Shown here one piece after another: positions 1-8,705 of a stretch of DNA of 22,270 nt. Both the position numbers and the translations under genes were made by a program. How positions within the stretch are numbered: the first letter of the stretch is position 1; each line of letters begins with the position of its first letter. The stretch lies in assembly GCA_003427395.1 (NCBI GenBank), contig BFEA01000284.1:696593-718862 (forward strand), read 5' to 3'. Origin of the DNA: Chara braunii (Eukaryota; Streptophyta; Charophyceae; Charales; Characeae). Below the pieces are notes generated by a model. It was not told where the DNA came from, did no database searches, and worked only from the letters and a program-made list of their open reading frames with translations.

Positions 1-197
1 GGCAAGTGGGCAAGTGGTCAAGTGGCGAGTCAAGTGGTGGACTAAACTGCAATGCAACTGCAGTACGACTTCGGTAGGTGAGTCGACAGTCAGTAAGTGG
101 TAAGGTCCAGTCAGTCCCAGTCCGGTCCAGCAAGTATCACGGGGGACTGTGAGCACCATGGGCCGATGGCAAAGGGCGGACCAACGAGTTTCTGAAG

Positions 198-204
198 TAT
201 AAAT
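198..204 (+). promoter_or_regulatory. Candidate TATA box in 5' LTR of element A
   Basis: TATAAAT sits in the LTR and is preserved at the same offset in the 3' LTR (7953-7959). It is a plausible RNA polymerase II promoter for the element's genomic transcript, which would start about 25-35 bases downstream. Its position in the LTR and its conservation support it; the transcription start itself cannot be seen. Confidence 0.5.
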
Positions 205-384
205 CAAGAGGCAGCGCCCAGCCTTTCATTCATTCCTGCGTGAGCCATGCGGAAGCGTTGTCACAGCGACTTGTGCAAGGACGTCTGCAGTGAGCCCGGA
301 GGACACAGTGGGCGAGAGAGAAGGAGCTTAGTATAGCGATAGGGTAGAGGCAGCCATAGCTGCCATAGCTGTAGTTAGTGTGAA

Positions 385-404
385 GTGTGTGTGTGTGTGT
401 GTGT
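385..404 (+). repeat. (GT)10 microsatellite in LTR
   Basis: Ten GT units. The matching place in the 3' LTR (8139-8150) has six units, so length has changed since insertion. Confidence 0.85.
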
Positions 405-620
405 ATGTGTGAGTGTTCAGAGTTACGCGTGTGGGATATCCAGGGTGATCCGGTGCGTGTGAACAGTGAGTTGTTTGGGCGCGGAGTCGCCATAGCCAAT
501 TGAAAGTGATATCGTATCTGGAAGCCATATCTTTGAGTTTTGAGTGGCCGCATGTCGCCAGTTTGCTGTGCTGTTGTTTACATGCATGAAAAGTGTGAAC
601 GAGAACGAGTCTGATTGCAT

Positions 621-632
621 TGGTATCAGAGC
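621..632 (+). other. Primer-binding site, initiator tRNA-Met type (element A)
   Basis: TGGTATCAGAGC lies one base after the LTR terminus ATTGCA. This 12-mer is complementary to the 3' end of plant initiator tRNA-Met and is the usual minus-strand primer site of plant Ty1/copia and Ty3/gypsy elements. It fixes the LTR/internal boundary and the + orientation. Confidence 0.93.
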
Positions 633-780
633 TGGTACCCGCTATTCCATGTGCGCCGTCGTGTGTAGAGCCTGATGCGCCATAGCAGAGTTGGCCGCCG
701 AAGGCTGTAGTCCGCCATAGCGGACCGGATGTTGGAGAATCCGCCGCGCACCTGCAGAGAAGACCACGACGAAGAAGAAG

Positions 781-783
<3 letters not shown>

Positions 784-825
<42 letters not shown>
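784..825 (+). repeat. (GA)21 microsatellite
   Basis: Uninterrupted GA dinucleotides in the leader of element A. Similar GA runs occur in the LTR of element C near 22099 and 22221. Such tracts are slippage-prone. Confidence 0.95.
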
Positions 826-828
<3 letters not shown>

Positions 829-1117
829 GCGATACAAGTTTGGTTGTCACATACCTGTGAAGCGAGTTGTGCAGTCCCACGTGGAGGAAGAAGAAGCGGC
901 CATAGCCGAGGAGTGTCACCACGGAGTAACGAAGGAGGGAGAGAGACCGGACAGAGGGGGAGAGACTGAGAAGGGAGAGAAGGAGGCCATAGCCGAGAGG
1001 TGAAGTGAGGGCCAATCAAAAAAAAAAGAAAAAAGAAGAAGACAGCCGGGGTGAAAGGAGGCGAGGAAGGTGAAGGGAAGGAGAGGGTTGGCGAGGAAGA
1101 AGAGCCGGCAGCCATAG

Positions 1118-1214
1118 TTGACCGAAGGGTTGACCGAGGGAGTTGACCGGCGTTGACCGAGGGTTGACCTGGAGTTGACCGCAGCGTTGACCGGCGTTGA
1201 CCAAGACCTTGACC
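1118..1214 (+). promoter_or_regulatory. Cluster of nine TTGACC (W-box-like) words
   Basis: TTGACC starts at 1118, 1130, 1143, 1153, 1164, 1175, 1187, 1197 and 1209, spaced 10-13 bases apart. TTGAC(C/T) is the core recognised by plant WRKY factors. It looks like a degenerate short tandem repeat of about 10-12 bases. Any regulatory role is inference; it may be only an expanded simple repeat. Confidence 0.6.
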
Positions 1215-1805
1215 AAGCTGGAGCCGATAACATCTCGCCAAGCCTTCAACCTACCCCTCGCCCTATGGATGTGCACACACCCCTTGGTACTTGCTGAGTC
1301 CAGTCGGTCTGTCTATTCTTTCTGCATCGAGTCTCTTCTGTCCTAGGTGATAGTACTCTCTGGATGAAGGATAGGGTCTTGTTGACCAAACCCACACAGG
1401 ATGAGTAGGGCTAAAGACTGTGTCTGACGACTCGACTGTCTCAGAGGTCAAACCCTCCCAAGGATCAGTACTGACCGGCGGGCTGCTCGGTGTGGCACGG
1501 TAGGCTTGAAATCCGAGCTGTGGGTTGTACAACAGACCGTCTAAGTCTTGAGAGACCTACTGATCGCGTCGTCCTGTTTGCGACATTAAATAATTCCTGA
1601 GGAGTTCGGGGGATCTCCTTAAATGCCTCCTGATCAGCAACAGGTCTAGTAGTGACAGCCATAGTTAGGTCTAGGCTAGAGACCATAGTTGACAGGATCC
1701 TTGTCAAGATTCTGTGAGTCCTTAGATTGAGTCAATAGGTTGTCAGTCAGGGGTTAGAGTCTAAGTGGTGAGGAGTGGAATCGTTCTGATTGTGCACCTA
1801 TCACC

Positions 1806-3854
1806 ATGGTTGAGACCCGTAGTGGGATAGACACTAGCCCCTACACCAAGGAGCAGCAAGAAAAGATGGCCGCCTTAGTGAAAGAGAACAAGGAGAGGAA
1901 GGAGCTCTTGAAGCAGGAGAAGTTAAAGGCGATCGCAGAAGAGCAGGCGGCAAAGATGAAGAAGTTAGAGGAGGAGATGAAGAGAGTTCAACAGGAGGAG
2001 GAAGAGAGGAGAAAGGCTGCCGAAGAAGAAGCAGCAGCAGAAGAAGAGAAAGAGAGGATGCGTATTGAGAGTAGAGAGGGGAGTAGCGACACGACAAAGG
2101 ATACAGACGCTGAGATGGAGAAGAAGATAAGTGAGTGGGTCGCTAATTTATTTCTGGGAGAAAACGAGGAGGCGGAGTCTTATGTGACTCAGGAGGAGAG
2201 GGATGCGCTAGCTAGTGAGCTAGCAACAATGAAGGACCCTATGGAACGGCGAGAAAGGGAGGAGGAGCAGAAGTTGGCGTGGAAACTGAAGATGAAGAGG
2301 GAGAAGAAGAGGAGGAGAGAGGAAGTCAACAAGCTGACCGCAGAGGTGGCGAAGGTGCAAGATTGCAAGAAAGAAGTACAGGCCCAGCCAGATGACAAGG
2401 CCAAATGGGATAAAGTGTTGGGGTACTTGGAGGTGTTGAGCACAGCATGGATGGAGGAGCGCCATGCCAGTTGGAGCCAAGAGGTAGCCTTAAGTGCTAT
2501 GCGGTCGGGGTTTAGAGATTTTGCGCGCGAGATAGTCACCCACATTGGGGGCGAAGTCAAGAAACTGAGAGAGAATGTGGGGAAGTTTTGTGAGGGCACT
2601 ATCGAGGTTGCCAAAGCGATAGCCGCTGTAGAGGGCGAGGCCAGGCCTTGCAAGGACCCAATCAAGCTTAAATTCCCAGATGCATATGGAGGGAAGAAGG
2701 AGGAGAACTTTGACAACTGGGAGGCCAGTGTCAATAGTTATATATATTTACAGCACATCCTGTCAGAGGAACAAGTCCTTGTGGCCTTCCAGGCCCTTAA
2801 GGATGAGGCGGCTAGTTTTGCCAGGTCCCTTGCGCGCACAGCCGGTTGTGAAAACAACCTGGTTGCATATTCAAGAGTCACCCCCCTTCCTCAATTCTTT
2901 AAGCTCCTGAAGGAGCAATTTGCAGACCCAACGAGAGCCGTTCGCGCCTCTGATAAGCTACAAACGATCCACTCGCGACAGTGGAGGAGTGCAAGAGCAC
3001 TCAAGGGTACCATGGACGACTTGGTAGCCGTCCCAGACCATGGGGTCACTGAGACCCAGTTGGTCCAATTATTTTATCGTGCCATGCCAGAGGCCATACG
3101 TGGGCATTTCTTTGACAAGTCTCAACAGGCCGGCATCACCTATGATACATTGAGTACAGAAGTGGTCCTGTATGAGTCGAAATCCATGCCGGTTACCACC
3201 TTCTGGCATAAGGATTTGGACAAGGGAAAAAGGTGGAAAGGCCGTACCATCTCAGGCCAGGTGAGGGCCAAGGATCACATGATCCTTACTTTAGAGGAAG
3301 GTGGTACTGATGAGGTCCCATGTAGTCAGATTGAGTGGGCCCTAGAGGAAGAGGACAGTAGCGTGGGACAGGGGAGGTCTTATGTTGCTGTTGCGGCTGG
3401 AGGGAGGCCGCAAGGTAGAGGAGGAGGCCAGGGCCAAAGGGGCCAGGCCATGGGAGGCCGAGGACCGGGCGCACAAGGGGTTGGCGGACAGGGAAACCGC
3501 CAAGTGGGAGGTAGGGGTCAAGGTCCCCCGCCAAATCGCCAGGGTTCTAATCGGTCCCCACAGCGACGAGTTGGAAGGGCACCTCAAGGAGGATGGCACC
3601 CAGGCTTACCACAGGGCAGGCCCTGGGAAGATTTGGGCTTGGACCAGGGCGTATGGCAGGAACGCGTGAACCTGGGTCAGTGCGTGTTTTGTGGTGACCC
3701 GGCCCACGTAATTAATTTTGTCCAAAGTATAGACAGACCCGTTGGGCTGCCCAACAGTCAAAAGGCAGCCGCCAGTAGGGGTTGCAACTGCCCCTACTTT
3801 AAGGCCATGTGGAGAAGTGAGTGCGCGCGAGCAGGACACTCCCAACCCACATGA
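1806..3854 (+). CDS. gag: Gag polyprotein of element A
   Basis: A 682-residue open frame starting at the ATG in ACCATGG. Gag forms the virus-like particle that packages element RNA in the cytoplasm. Residues about 15-100 are Lys/Glu-rich with heptad-like spacing, a likely coiled coil. From about residue 286 a retrotransposon capsid-like region runs to about 500. Residues about 530-600 are Gly/Arg/Gln-rich and probably bind nucleic acid. A zinc-knuckle start, CVFC then His, lies at 626-634 (spacing C-x2-C-x4-H), but the fourth ligand position is Val 639. A TGT exists one frame over just after a run of T at 3716-3719, so a lost T probably broke the knuckle, and the last 43 residues are then out of frame. 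The frame overlaps the start of the pol frame by about 110 bases. Confidence 0.85.
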   Translation: MVETRSGIDTSPYTKEQQEKMAALVKENKERKELLKQEKLKAIAEEQAAKMKKLEEEMKRVQQEEEERRKAAEEEAAAEEEKERMRIESREGSSDTTKDTDAEMEKKISEWVANLFLGENEEAESYVTQEERDALASELATMKDPMERREREEEQKLAWKLKMKREKKRRREEVNKLTAEVAKVQDCKKEVQAQPDDKAKWDKVLGYLEVLSTAWMEERHASWSQEVALSAMRSGFRDFAREIVTHIGGEVKKLRENVGKFCEGTIEVAKAIAAVEGEARPCKDPIKLKFPDAYGGKKEENFDNWEASVNSYIYLQHILSEEQVLVAFQALKDEAASFARSLARTAGCENNLVAYSRVTPLPQFFKLLKEQFADPTRAVRASDKLQTIHSRQWRSARALKGTMDDLVAVPDHGVTETQLVQLFYRAMPEAIRGHFFDKSQQAGITYDTLSTEVVLYESKSMPVTTFWHKDLDKGKRWKGRTISGQVRAKDHMILTLEEGGTDEVPCSQIEWALEEEDSSVGQGRSYVAVAAGGRPQGRGGGQGQRGQAMGGRGPGAQGVGGQGNRQVGGRGQGPPPNRQGSNRSPQRRVGRAPQGGWHPGLPQGRPWEDLGLDQGVWQERVNLGQCVFCGDPAHVINFVQSIDRPVGLPNSQKAAASRGCNCPYFKAMWRSECARAGHSQPT

Positions 3855-4281
3855 GCCTATGGCAGAGGTTGCAGGCCCGTGCCTAGCTAGCTATCCAGAG
3901 GCTGCCTGTGTTAGCGTCTCTTTAGGCACATCCCTCACAGGTGTGGCAGAAGAGTTAAAGGAGAGGATGCCAGCCTGGGCCAAGATGAAGAAAGAGAGTA
4001 AAGGACAACTAATCTTGGTAGATGTAGAAGTTTTCAGGAGTAGAGTAGGGGCCCTTATAGACTCAGGGGCCACCCGCAGTTATATTAGCCGCAGAGCGTT
4101 GAAAAAGTTAAGGCTAGGATTAAAAGTCCAGAAGTTAGCAGACCCTATAGTCGGTGTCCTCGCACACAACCGCACGATGCGTGTTGAGGACTATGTAGAG
4201 GGAGTCCAGGCGTACTTTCGCCTAGAGAAGGATGGGAAGGTGGAGAAAAGTCCTCGCAGACAACCGCACGATGCGTGTTGA
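3742..4281 (+). pseudogene. pol: Element A pol, protease N-terminal part
   Basis: This is the first recognisable part of pol, in a different frame from the gag ORF. It carries the retropepsin active site: Asp of D-S-G-A-T at 4060-4062, preceded by a hydrophobic strand (GALI) and followed by the conserved Y-I-S-R. Retropepsins act as dimers to cleave Gag-Pol. The frame continues through the first copy of a 94-bp tandem duplication, is shifted by the second copy, and stops at 4281. The ATG at 3742 is only the first in the open stretch. In life pol was probably reached from gag by frameshift or readthrough. Confidence 0.8.
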
Positions 4282-4343
4282 GGACTATGTAGAGGGAGTC
4301 CAGGCGTACTTTCGCCTAGAGAAGGATGGGAAGGTGGAGAAAG
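4156..4343 (+). repeat. 94-bp direct tandem duplication inside protease
   Basis: Copy 1 is 4156-4249 and copy 2 is 4250-4343. By eye they differ at a base or two only (CGCACACA versus CGCAGACA near the start). Since 94 is 3n+1, the second copy moves the reading frame by one, which matches the observed move of protease from one frame to the next here. It is very recent, or an assembly artefact. Confidence 0.92.
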
Positions 4344-4732
4344 TTCTCCATTCCCTGACTCTCCTCGTACAGGATGACCTTCCTTTCGACGTAGTATTGG
4401 GAATGGATTGGGGAAAGGCAGCAGGGGCCACACTCCATTTGAGAGAGCATGAGTGTAGGCTCCCTAGCCCGTCAGGCGAGGTAAAGATTGCCTGTCTGTT
4501 TCATGTGTCAGGAGTAGACAACACCTTGGCACATTGCTGTCTCAGTGCTCCCGCGTTCGCGCGACTAGTGAAAAAGGAGCAGTTAGAGGACCAGGTCTTT
4601 GTAGTCTATGTTAGACCTGTCACTGAGGCCAAGGAAAAGGATAGTTCCACAGATCCAACGATTGCCAAGCTGATGGAAGAGTTCAAAGATTTGACTGAGT
4701 CGCCGACAGGAGTAGTGTCGCGACCCATCTAG
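4250..4732 (+). pseudogene. pol: Element A pol, protease C-terminal part and RT N-terminus
   Basis: After the duplication the protein resumes one frame over. It contains the second retropepsin signature, D-V-V-L-G-M-D-W, followed by a spacer and the start of the RT domain (E-F-K-D-L-T-E-S-P). It ends at TAG 4730-4732. Comparison with element B, which has Lys (R-A-I-K-H-T-I-E) at the same point, shows this is a premature stop by point mutation, probably from AAG. The downstream bases go on encoding the expected protein. Confidence 0.8.
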
Positions 4733-4937
4733 CACAGGATAGAGATAGAGCCTGGCAGTAGAACTCCTAAGGGTGCAATTTACAGGATGTCCCCAGAGAG
4801 TTAGAGGAGCTTCACAAGCAGTTAGACGAGCTCCTTGAGAAAGGTTGGATCAGGCCCAGTTCGTCTCCTTTTGGAGCACCAGTTATGTTTGTCCCCAAGA
4901 AGGAAGTAGAGTTGAGGATGTGTATAGACTATAGGGT
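4733..4937 (+). pseudogene. pol: Element A RT fingers region, broken
   Basis: Past the stop, the same frame reads H-R-I-E-I-E-P-G and the Y-R-M-S-P motif common to gypsy RTs. It then loses frame near 4795 at CCCAGAGAGTTAGAG. The next frame gives the expected helix and the [14 protein letters not shown] motif, V-P-K-K, and C-I-D-Y-R near 4920-4935, then shifts again at 4934-4938. Both events look like loss of a single base. The region is an RT remnant rather than untranslated sequence. Confidence 0.75.
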
Positions 4938-5378
4938 TTGAATGCTATCACAGTGAAGAATGCTGAGCCGCTGCCCAAAATAGACGATCTCCTAGATCGG
5001 GTGCAGGGTTGCAAGTATTTTTCTAAGATAGATTTGAAGTCCGGATACCATCAGATAGAAGTCCATCCTGATGACCAGTACAAAACTGCGTTCCGAACTC
5101 GTTATGGGCACTATGAGTTTATGGTGATGCCCTTTGGACTAACCAACGCGCCAACCACTTTTCAGCGTTGCATGAATTATTTGTTTATACCATGGTTAGA
5201 CAAGTTTGTAGTAGTTTATTTAGATGATATCCTAGTTTTTAGTAAGACCCTCCAGGAGCACCAGGGTCATTTGAGGCAGGTCTTGGAGAAGCTACGAGAG
5301 GTTAACTTCAAGATCAACGCGAAGAAGTGCGAGTGGGCCAAGACACAAGTAAGATGGCATAAAGCCAGAGGACAGTAA
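4938..5378 (+). pseudogene. pol: Element A reverse transcriptase palm domain
   Basis: A 146-residue open segment with the core of gypsy [30 protein letters not shown] and the catalytic Y-L-D-D at 5217-5228. RT copies element RNA into cDNA inside the particle. The palm catalytic aspartates are intact, but flanking frame changes (near 4936 and 5350) separate it from the fingers and from RNase H. The ATG at 4938 is an internal Met, not a true start. Confidence 0.88.
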
Positions 5379-5403
5379 GATAGCGGCGATTAGAGACTGG
5401 CCG

Positions 5404-7476
5404 ATGCCCCGCACATTAACAGAATTGCGGTCGTTCCTAGGCCTAGCTAACTACTATAGAAAGTTCGTGAGGAACTTTTCTACTATCGCCGCTCCCCTGC
5501 CCAGGTTGCTTAAGAAAGAGGCAATCTGGCAATGGGACAAAGATTGTACGTCTGCGCTAAATAGATTGAAGCACGCACTAATAGAGTACCCTGTCCTCAA
5601 AGTAGCAGATCCGTCTTTGCCATTTGTCGTCACCACAGACGCAAATCAGTATGGAATAGGTGCCGTGTTGCAGCAAGACGACGGCAATGGCTATAGACCC
5701 GTAGAGTTCATGTCAGCGAGGATGCCCGCTGAGAAGGTCGCTACCTCGACGTACGAGAGAGAACTCTACGCTCTCATGCAGGCTCTAGACCACTGGAAGC
5801 ATTACCTGCTTGGGAGGCACTTCAAAGTGTATTCTGACCACGAGACTCTTAGGTGGGTAAAGACTCGGGCCAAGATGACACCTAAACTGACTAGGTGGGC
5901 CGCAGAGATAGACCAATATGACTTTAAGCTTAAGCCAGTGAAGGGCGAGTACAACGTAGTTGCGGATGCTCTGAGTAGGAGATCGGACTACTTTGGAGCC
6001 ATAGTACACTATCTGGATATAGGGAGAGACCTGCAAGAGAAACTGAAGCAAGCGTATGCCCAGGACCCTATCTATAGCGACCTCCTAAAGAGAGTTAGAG
6101 AGGCACCAGAGACTGAGCCAGATTACCGCACTACAGATGGGTTGTTGTTTGAGAAGACTAACGTATTTGACCGCCTGTGCGTTCCCAACAGCGAAGAAGT
6201 TCGCAGTTTGATCCTAGGGGAATGCCACGATACTGAGGGACATTTCGGTTGGCAAAAGACATTAGCCAATCTAATGCGTGCGTATACCTGGCCAGGAATG
6301 AAGAACGACTGTATAGAGTATGTCCGCAGTTGTAAAGTGTGCCAGAGGAATAAGACTACTACACGCGCGCCCCTAGGTCTTCTCAAACCCTTGCCTATTC
6401 CCGATCAGCCAGGAGACTCAGTGTCCATAGACTTCATGGACACCCAAATCAAGAGCCGACATGGTAAGAGCCAAGTCATGGTCATAGTTGACCGATTTAG
6501 TAAGTATGCAGTTTTTGTTCCCTTGCCTGCAGAGGCACGTACAAACTTAGTTATACGGAAGTTCTTTGATTTTTGGGTTAGTGAGAATGGAATCCCGTTG
6601 TCGATAGATAGCGATAGAGATAGTCGTTTCACCAGCCAGAACTGGCAAGAACTCATGAGAGTCTACGGATCTAAGTTGTTGAAGTCGTCTGGCCGCCATC
6701 CAGAGACAAACGGTCAGACTGAACAGATGAACAAGATCCTACAACAAGTTTTGCGCATGTACATTAGACCCGATCAGATTGACTGGGATGAGATGTTACC
6801 CAAGGTAGCTAGTGCGTACAACAACAGCGTACATCTGTCCACCTGTCGCACTCCCAATGAGCTGCACAAGCCCTTTAGGCCGCGCAGACCATTTGAAGGA
6901 CTCAACCGGGATCAGGTTCACAGGCTACCGCCCGGTACCAGGGAGTTTGCAGTACAGCACGAGAAAGAACTAGCAACTGTTGTTGAGAACCTCAGGAACG
7001 CCCAGCACAGAATCATAGAACAGGCCAATAAGCACCGTCGCCCATCGCAGTTTCAGGTAGGCGACTTAGTCTGGGTCAAATCTAAAGAGTTCTCACCTGA
7101 GGAGCACATCTCACAGAAGTTGTTGCCTGCATACCGAGGATCGTGGCCTGTTCTAGAAGTCAAGGGCGGAGAGGATAAAAAGTCCTACACTATAGAGATC
7201 CAAGCACACCTCCACACATACCCTGTGTTCCATTCAAGAAGATCCATGATCCCTCCGGATATGGATGGAAGTTATGACATTGACGACATTGTAGATGAGG
7301 ATGTGTTTAGAACAGGAGGTAGAGGTCGTCCCCAGAAACAGTATAAGGTTCAATTTGCTTATCAGGAACCGGAAGACGACCGCTGGTTTACAAGAACAGA
7401 ACTTCTAGAGACAGCTCCCGACATAGTCAGAGCCTACGAGCGCAATAAGAAAGGTAAAGGTCCTCCCTTGGACTGA
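5404..7476 (+). CDS. pol: Element A RNase H, integrase and chromodomain-like tail
   Basis: A 690-residue uninterrupted frame; it was translated as part of pol, so the ATG is internal. Residues 1-40 are the end of RT ([12 protein letters not shown]). RNase H follows with Asp79, Glu118/120, Asp145 and Asp188. The integrase zinc-binding motif is His275, His280, Cys310, Cys313. The integrase core has Asp343, Asp404 and Glu440, with 60 and 35 residues between them, a textbook DD35E. After a basic linker and a GPY/F-like segment (about 572-587), residues about 625-680 form a chromodomain-like tail (Q-Y-K-V-Q-F, R-W, A-P-D-I-V). All expected catalytic and zinc residues are present. This is the best-preserved enzyme region in the window; the stop TGA ends at 7476. 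Confidence 0.9.
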   Translation: MPRTLTELRSFLGLANYYRKFVRNFSTIAAPLPRLLKKEAIWQWDKDCTSALNRLKHALIEYPVLKVADPSLPFVVTTDANQYGIGAVLQQDDGNGYRPVEFMSARMPAEKVATSTYERELYALMQALDHWKHYLLGRHFKVYSDHETLRWVKTRAKMTPKLTRWAAEIDQYDFKLKPVKGEYNVVADALSRRSDYFGAIVHYLDIGRDLQEKLKQAYAQDPIYSDLLKRVREAPETEPDYRTTDGLLFEKTNVFDRLCVPNSEEVRSLILGECHDTEGHFGWQKTLANLMRAYTWPGMKNDCIEYVRSCKVCQRNKTTTRAPLGLLKPLPIPDQPGDSVSIDFMDTQIKSRHGKSQVMVIVDRFSKYAVFVPLPAEARTNLVIRKFFDFWVSENGIPLSIDSDRDSRFTSQNWQELMRVYGSKLLKSSGRHPETNGQTEQMNKILQQVLRMYIRPDQIDWDEMLPKVASAYNNSVHLSTCRTPNELHKPFRPRRPFEGLNRDQVHRLPPGTREFAVQHEKELATVVENLRNAQHRIIEQANKHRRPSQFQVGDLVWVKSKEFSPEEHISQKLLPAYRGSWPVLEVKGGEDKKSYTIEIQAHLHTYPVFHSRRSMIPPDMDGSYDIDDIVDEDVFRTGGRGRPQKQYKVQFAYQEPEDDRWFTRTELLETAPDIVRAYERNKKGKGPPLD

Positions 7477-7501
7477 AATATTATCGGAGGACCTCGAATT
7501 T

Positions 7502-7514
7502 AGGACGGCAGGAG
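7502..7514 (+). other. Polypurine tract of element A
   Basis: AGGACGGCAGGAG immediately precedes the LTR start TGAAACGG. It is not pure purine (two C). The core GGACGGCAGGA also immediately precedes element B's LTR (9417-9427 on the - strand), which supports this placement. It primes plus-strand DNA synthesis. Confidence 0.7.
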
Positions 7515-8366
7515 TGAAACGGTTTTTACCTTTTTGCAGTAACAGACGCAGATCCCAGGGCTCGATCCCTAGACCTCACCCTACCCATGTACAGTATCTA
7601 TGTAGTCCCCGAGAGTTGAACCTGTGACCTGTGTATTTGTAGACAGTTGGTAGGTCTGTCATAGGTCCATAGGCAGCAGGGGTTCGATCTGTAGATCTAT
7701 AGAGTAGAAGTCTTAGCAAGTTCCAGAAGTCTAGCTGTAGTCCTTCTAGAAGGTCGGCAAGTGGGCAAGTGGTCAAGTGGCGAGTCAAGTGGTGGACTAA
7801 ATTGCAGTGCAACTGCAGTACGACTTCGGTAGGTGAGTGGATAGTCAGTCAGCGGTAAGGTCCAGTCAGTCCCAGTCCGGTCCAACAAGTACCACGGGGG
7901 ACTGTGAGCACCATGGGCCGATGGCAAAGGGCAGACCAACGAGTTTCTGAAGTATAAATCAAGAGGCAGCGCCCAGCCTTTCATTCATTCCTGCGTGAGC
8001 CATGCGGAAGCGCTGTCACAGCGACTTGTGCAAGGAGGTCTGCAGTGAGCCCGGAGGACGCAGTGGGCGAGAGAGAAGGAGCTTAGTATAGCGATAGGGT
8101 AGAGGCAGCTATAGCTGCCATAGCTGTAGTTAGTTGAAGTGTGTGTGTGTATGTGCGAGTGTTCAGAGTTACGTGTGTGGGATATCCAGGGTGATCCAGT
8201 GTGTGTGAACAGTGAGTTGTTTGGGCGCTGAGTAGCCATAGCCAATTGAAAGTGAACTCGTATCTGGAAGCCATATCTTTTGAGTTTTGAGTGGCCGCAT
8301 GTCACCAGTTTGCTGTGCTGCTGTTTACATGCATGAAAAGTGTGAACGAGAACGAGTCTGATTGCA
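7515..8366 (+). repeat. 3' LTR of element A (852 bp)
   Basis: Starts TGAAACGG directly after the polypurine tract and ends ATTGCA, giving TG...CA termini. Positions 7756-8366 align with 1-619. The first 241 bases (7515-7755) have no partner in the window because the 5' LTR is cut. A TATA-like box lies at 7953-7959 and a (GT)6 run at 8139-8150. No gene is present. The boundary at 8366 is exact: the next bases belong to element B's LTR. Confidence 0.9.
7953..7959 (+). promoter_or_regulatory. Candidate TATA box in 3' LTR of element A
   Basis: TATAAAT at the same LTR offset as 198-204. In a 3' LTR it could drive transcription out into neighbouring DNA, here antisense into element B. Confidence 0.45.
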
Positions 8367-8472
8367 AGACAAAGGAGAGGAAATAAATACAATGCTTACT
8401 CTCGCTTCGGGCTCCCTCCTCCAACACCATTTTAATAATCAACAGTCTGAACGAGTATCTGAAGTAACTTTA

Positions 8473-8490
8473 ATGTGCCACGTGGCACAT
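8473..8490. promoter_or_regulatory. 18-bp perfect palindrome with G-box CACGTG
   Basis: ATGTGCCACGTGGCACAT is its own reverse complement. CACGTG is the G-box core bound by plant bZIP and bHLH factors. The other LTR keeps a 14-bp palindrome at 14656-14669. Function is inferred. Confidence 0.6.
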
Positions 8491-8705
8491 CTAATTAGTC
8501 CCTCATCAGCACTGGAGCAATGTCAACATGAAGACAACCAGGTACGTATTCGCGATCTTTCCACAGTCCTGATCTTCCTCTTTCTCGCAACCAGTCACCT
8601 CATGTAGACAGCGTGGACAATGCCACGTTATAAATAAGACAGGTGGCGATGCCACATCATCAATGAAGACCAATAGCAGCGCCACATAGACCAAAAGCAG
8701 CGCCA

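Larger units (their letters stand above)
1..619 (+). repeat. 5' LTR of element A (left end outside window)
   Basis: Base 1 corresponds to base 7756 of the 3' LTR, so about 241 bases of LTR lie to the left. The LTR ends in ATTGCA at 614-619, one base before the primer-binding site. It contains a TATA-like box (198-204) and a (GT)10 run at 385-404; the 3' copy has only (GT)6 there. An LTR supplies promoter and polyadenylation signals. No gene lies in this stretch; the reverse-strand open frames are antisense shadows. Confidence 0.92.
633..1805 (+). other. Element A untranslated leader
   Basis: About 1.17 kb between PBS and gag with no convincing coding frame on either strand; the long reverse-strand frames read through purine-rich low-complexity sequence. 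It holds a (GA)21 microsatellite (784-825), purine-rich stretches around 920-1090, nine TTGACC words at 1118-1214, and several scattered GCCATAG words. Leaders of Ty3/gypsy elements carry dimerisation and packaging signals, but I cannot locate these here. Confidence 0.75.
1..8366 (+). mobile_element. Element A: Ty3/gypsy LTR retrotransposon, 5' LTR cut by window edge
   Basis: The order is LTR (1-619, partial), tRNA-Met primer-binding site (621-632), leader, gag, protease, reverse transcriptase, RNase H, integrase, polypurine tract, LTR (7515-8366). RNase H-integrase order after RT is diagnostic of Ty3/gypsy. Positions 1-619 align with 7756-8366. In the first 320 aligned bases I count about a dozen substitutions and no indel, so roughly 4 percent divergence. 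Gag and the RNase H-integrase frame are long and open, but protease and RT carry a tandem duplication, one stop and several single-base frame changes. It is the least decayed element here. I infer that it inserted into element B's LTR, because its right end abuts a truncated copy of that LTR. Confidence 0.93.

Noticed and set aside
642-1241. 199-residue - strand frame rich in Ser/Leu/Pro
   Set aside because: Complement of GA repeats and purine-rich leader.
7555-7700. tRNA-like fragments (GGTTCGATC and similar) in A's LTR
   Set aside because: Only a B-box-like word; no A-box or cloverleaf can be drawn.
8362-8607. Small + strand frame in B's left LTR with a similar frame at 14573-14788
   Set aside because: They look conserved only because the LTRs are copies of each other; they are antisense to the element and show no domain.
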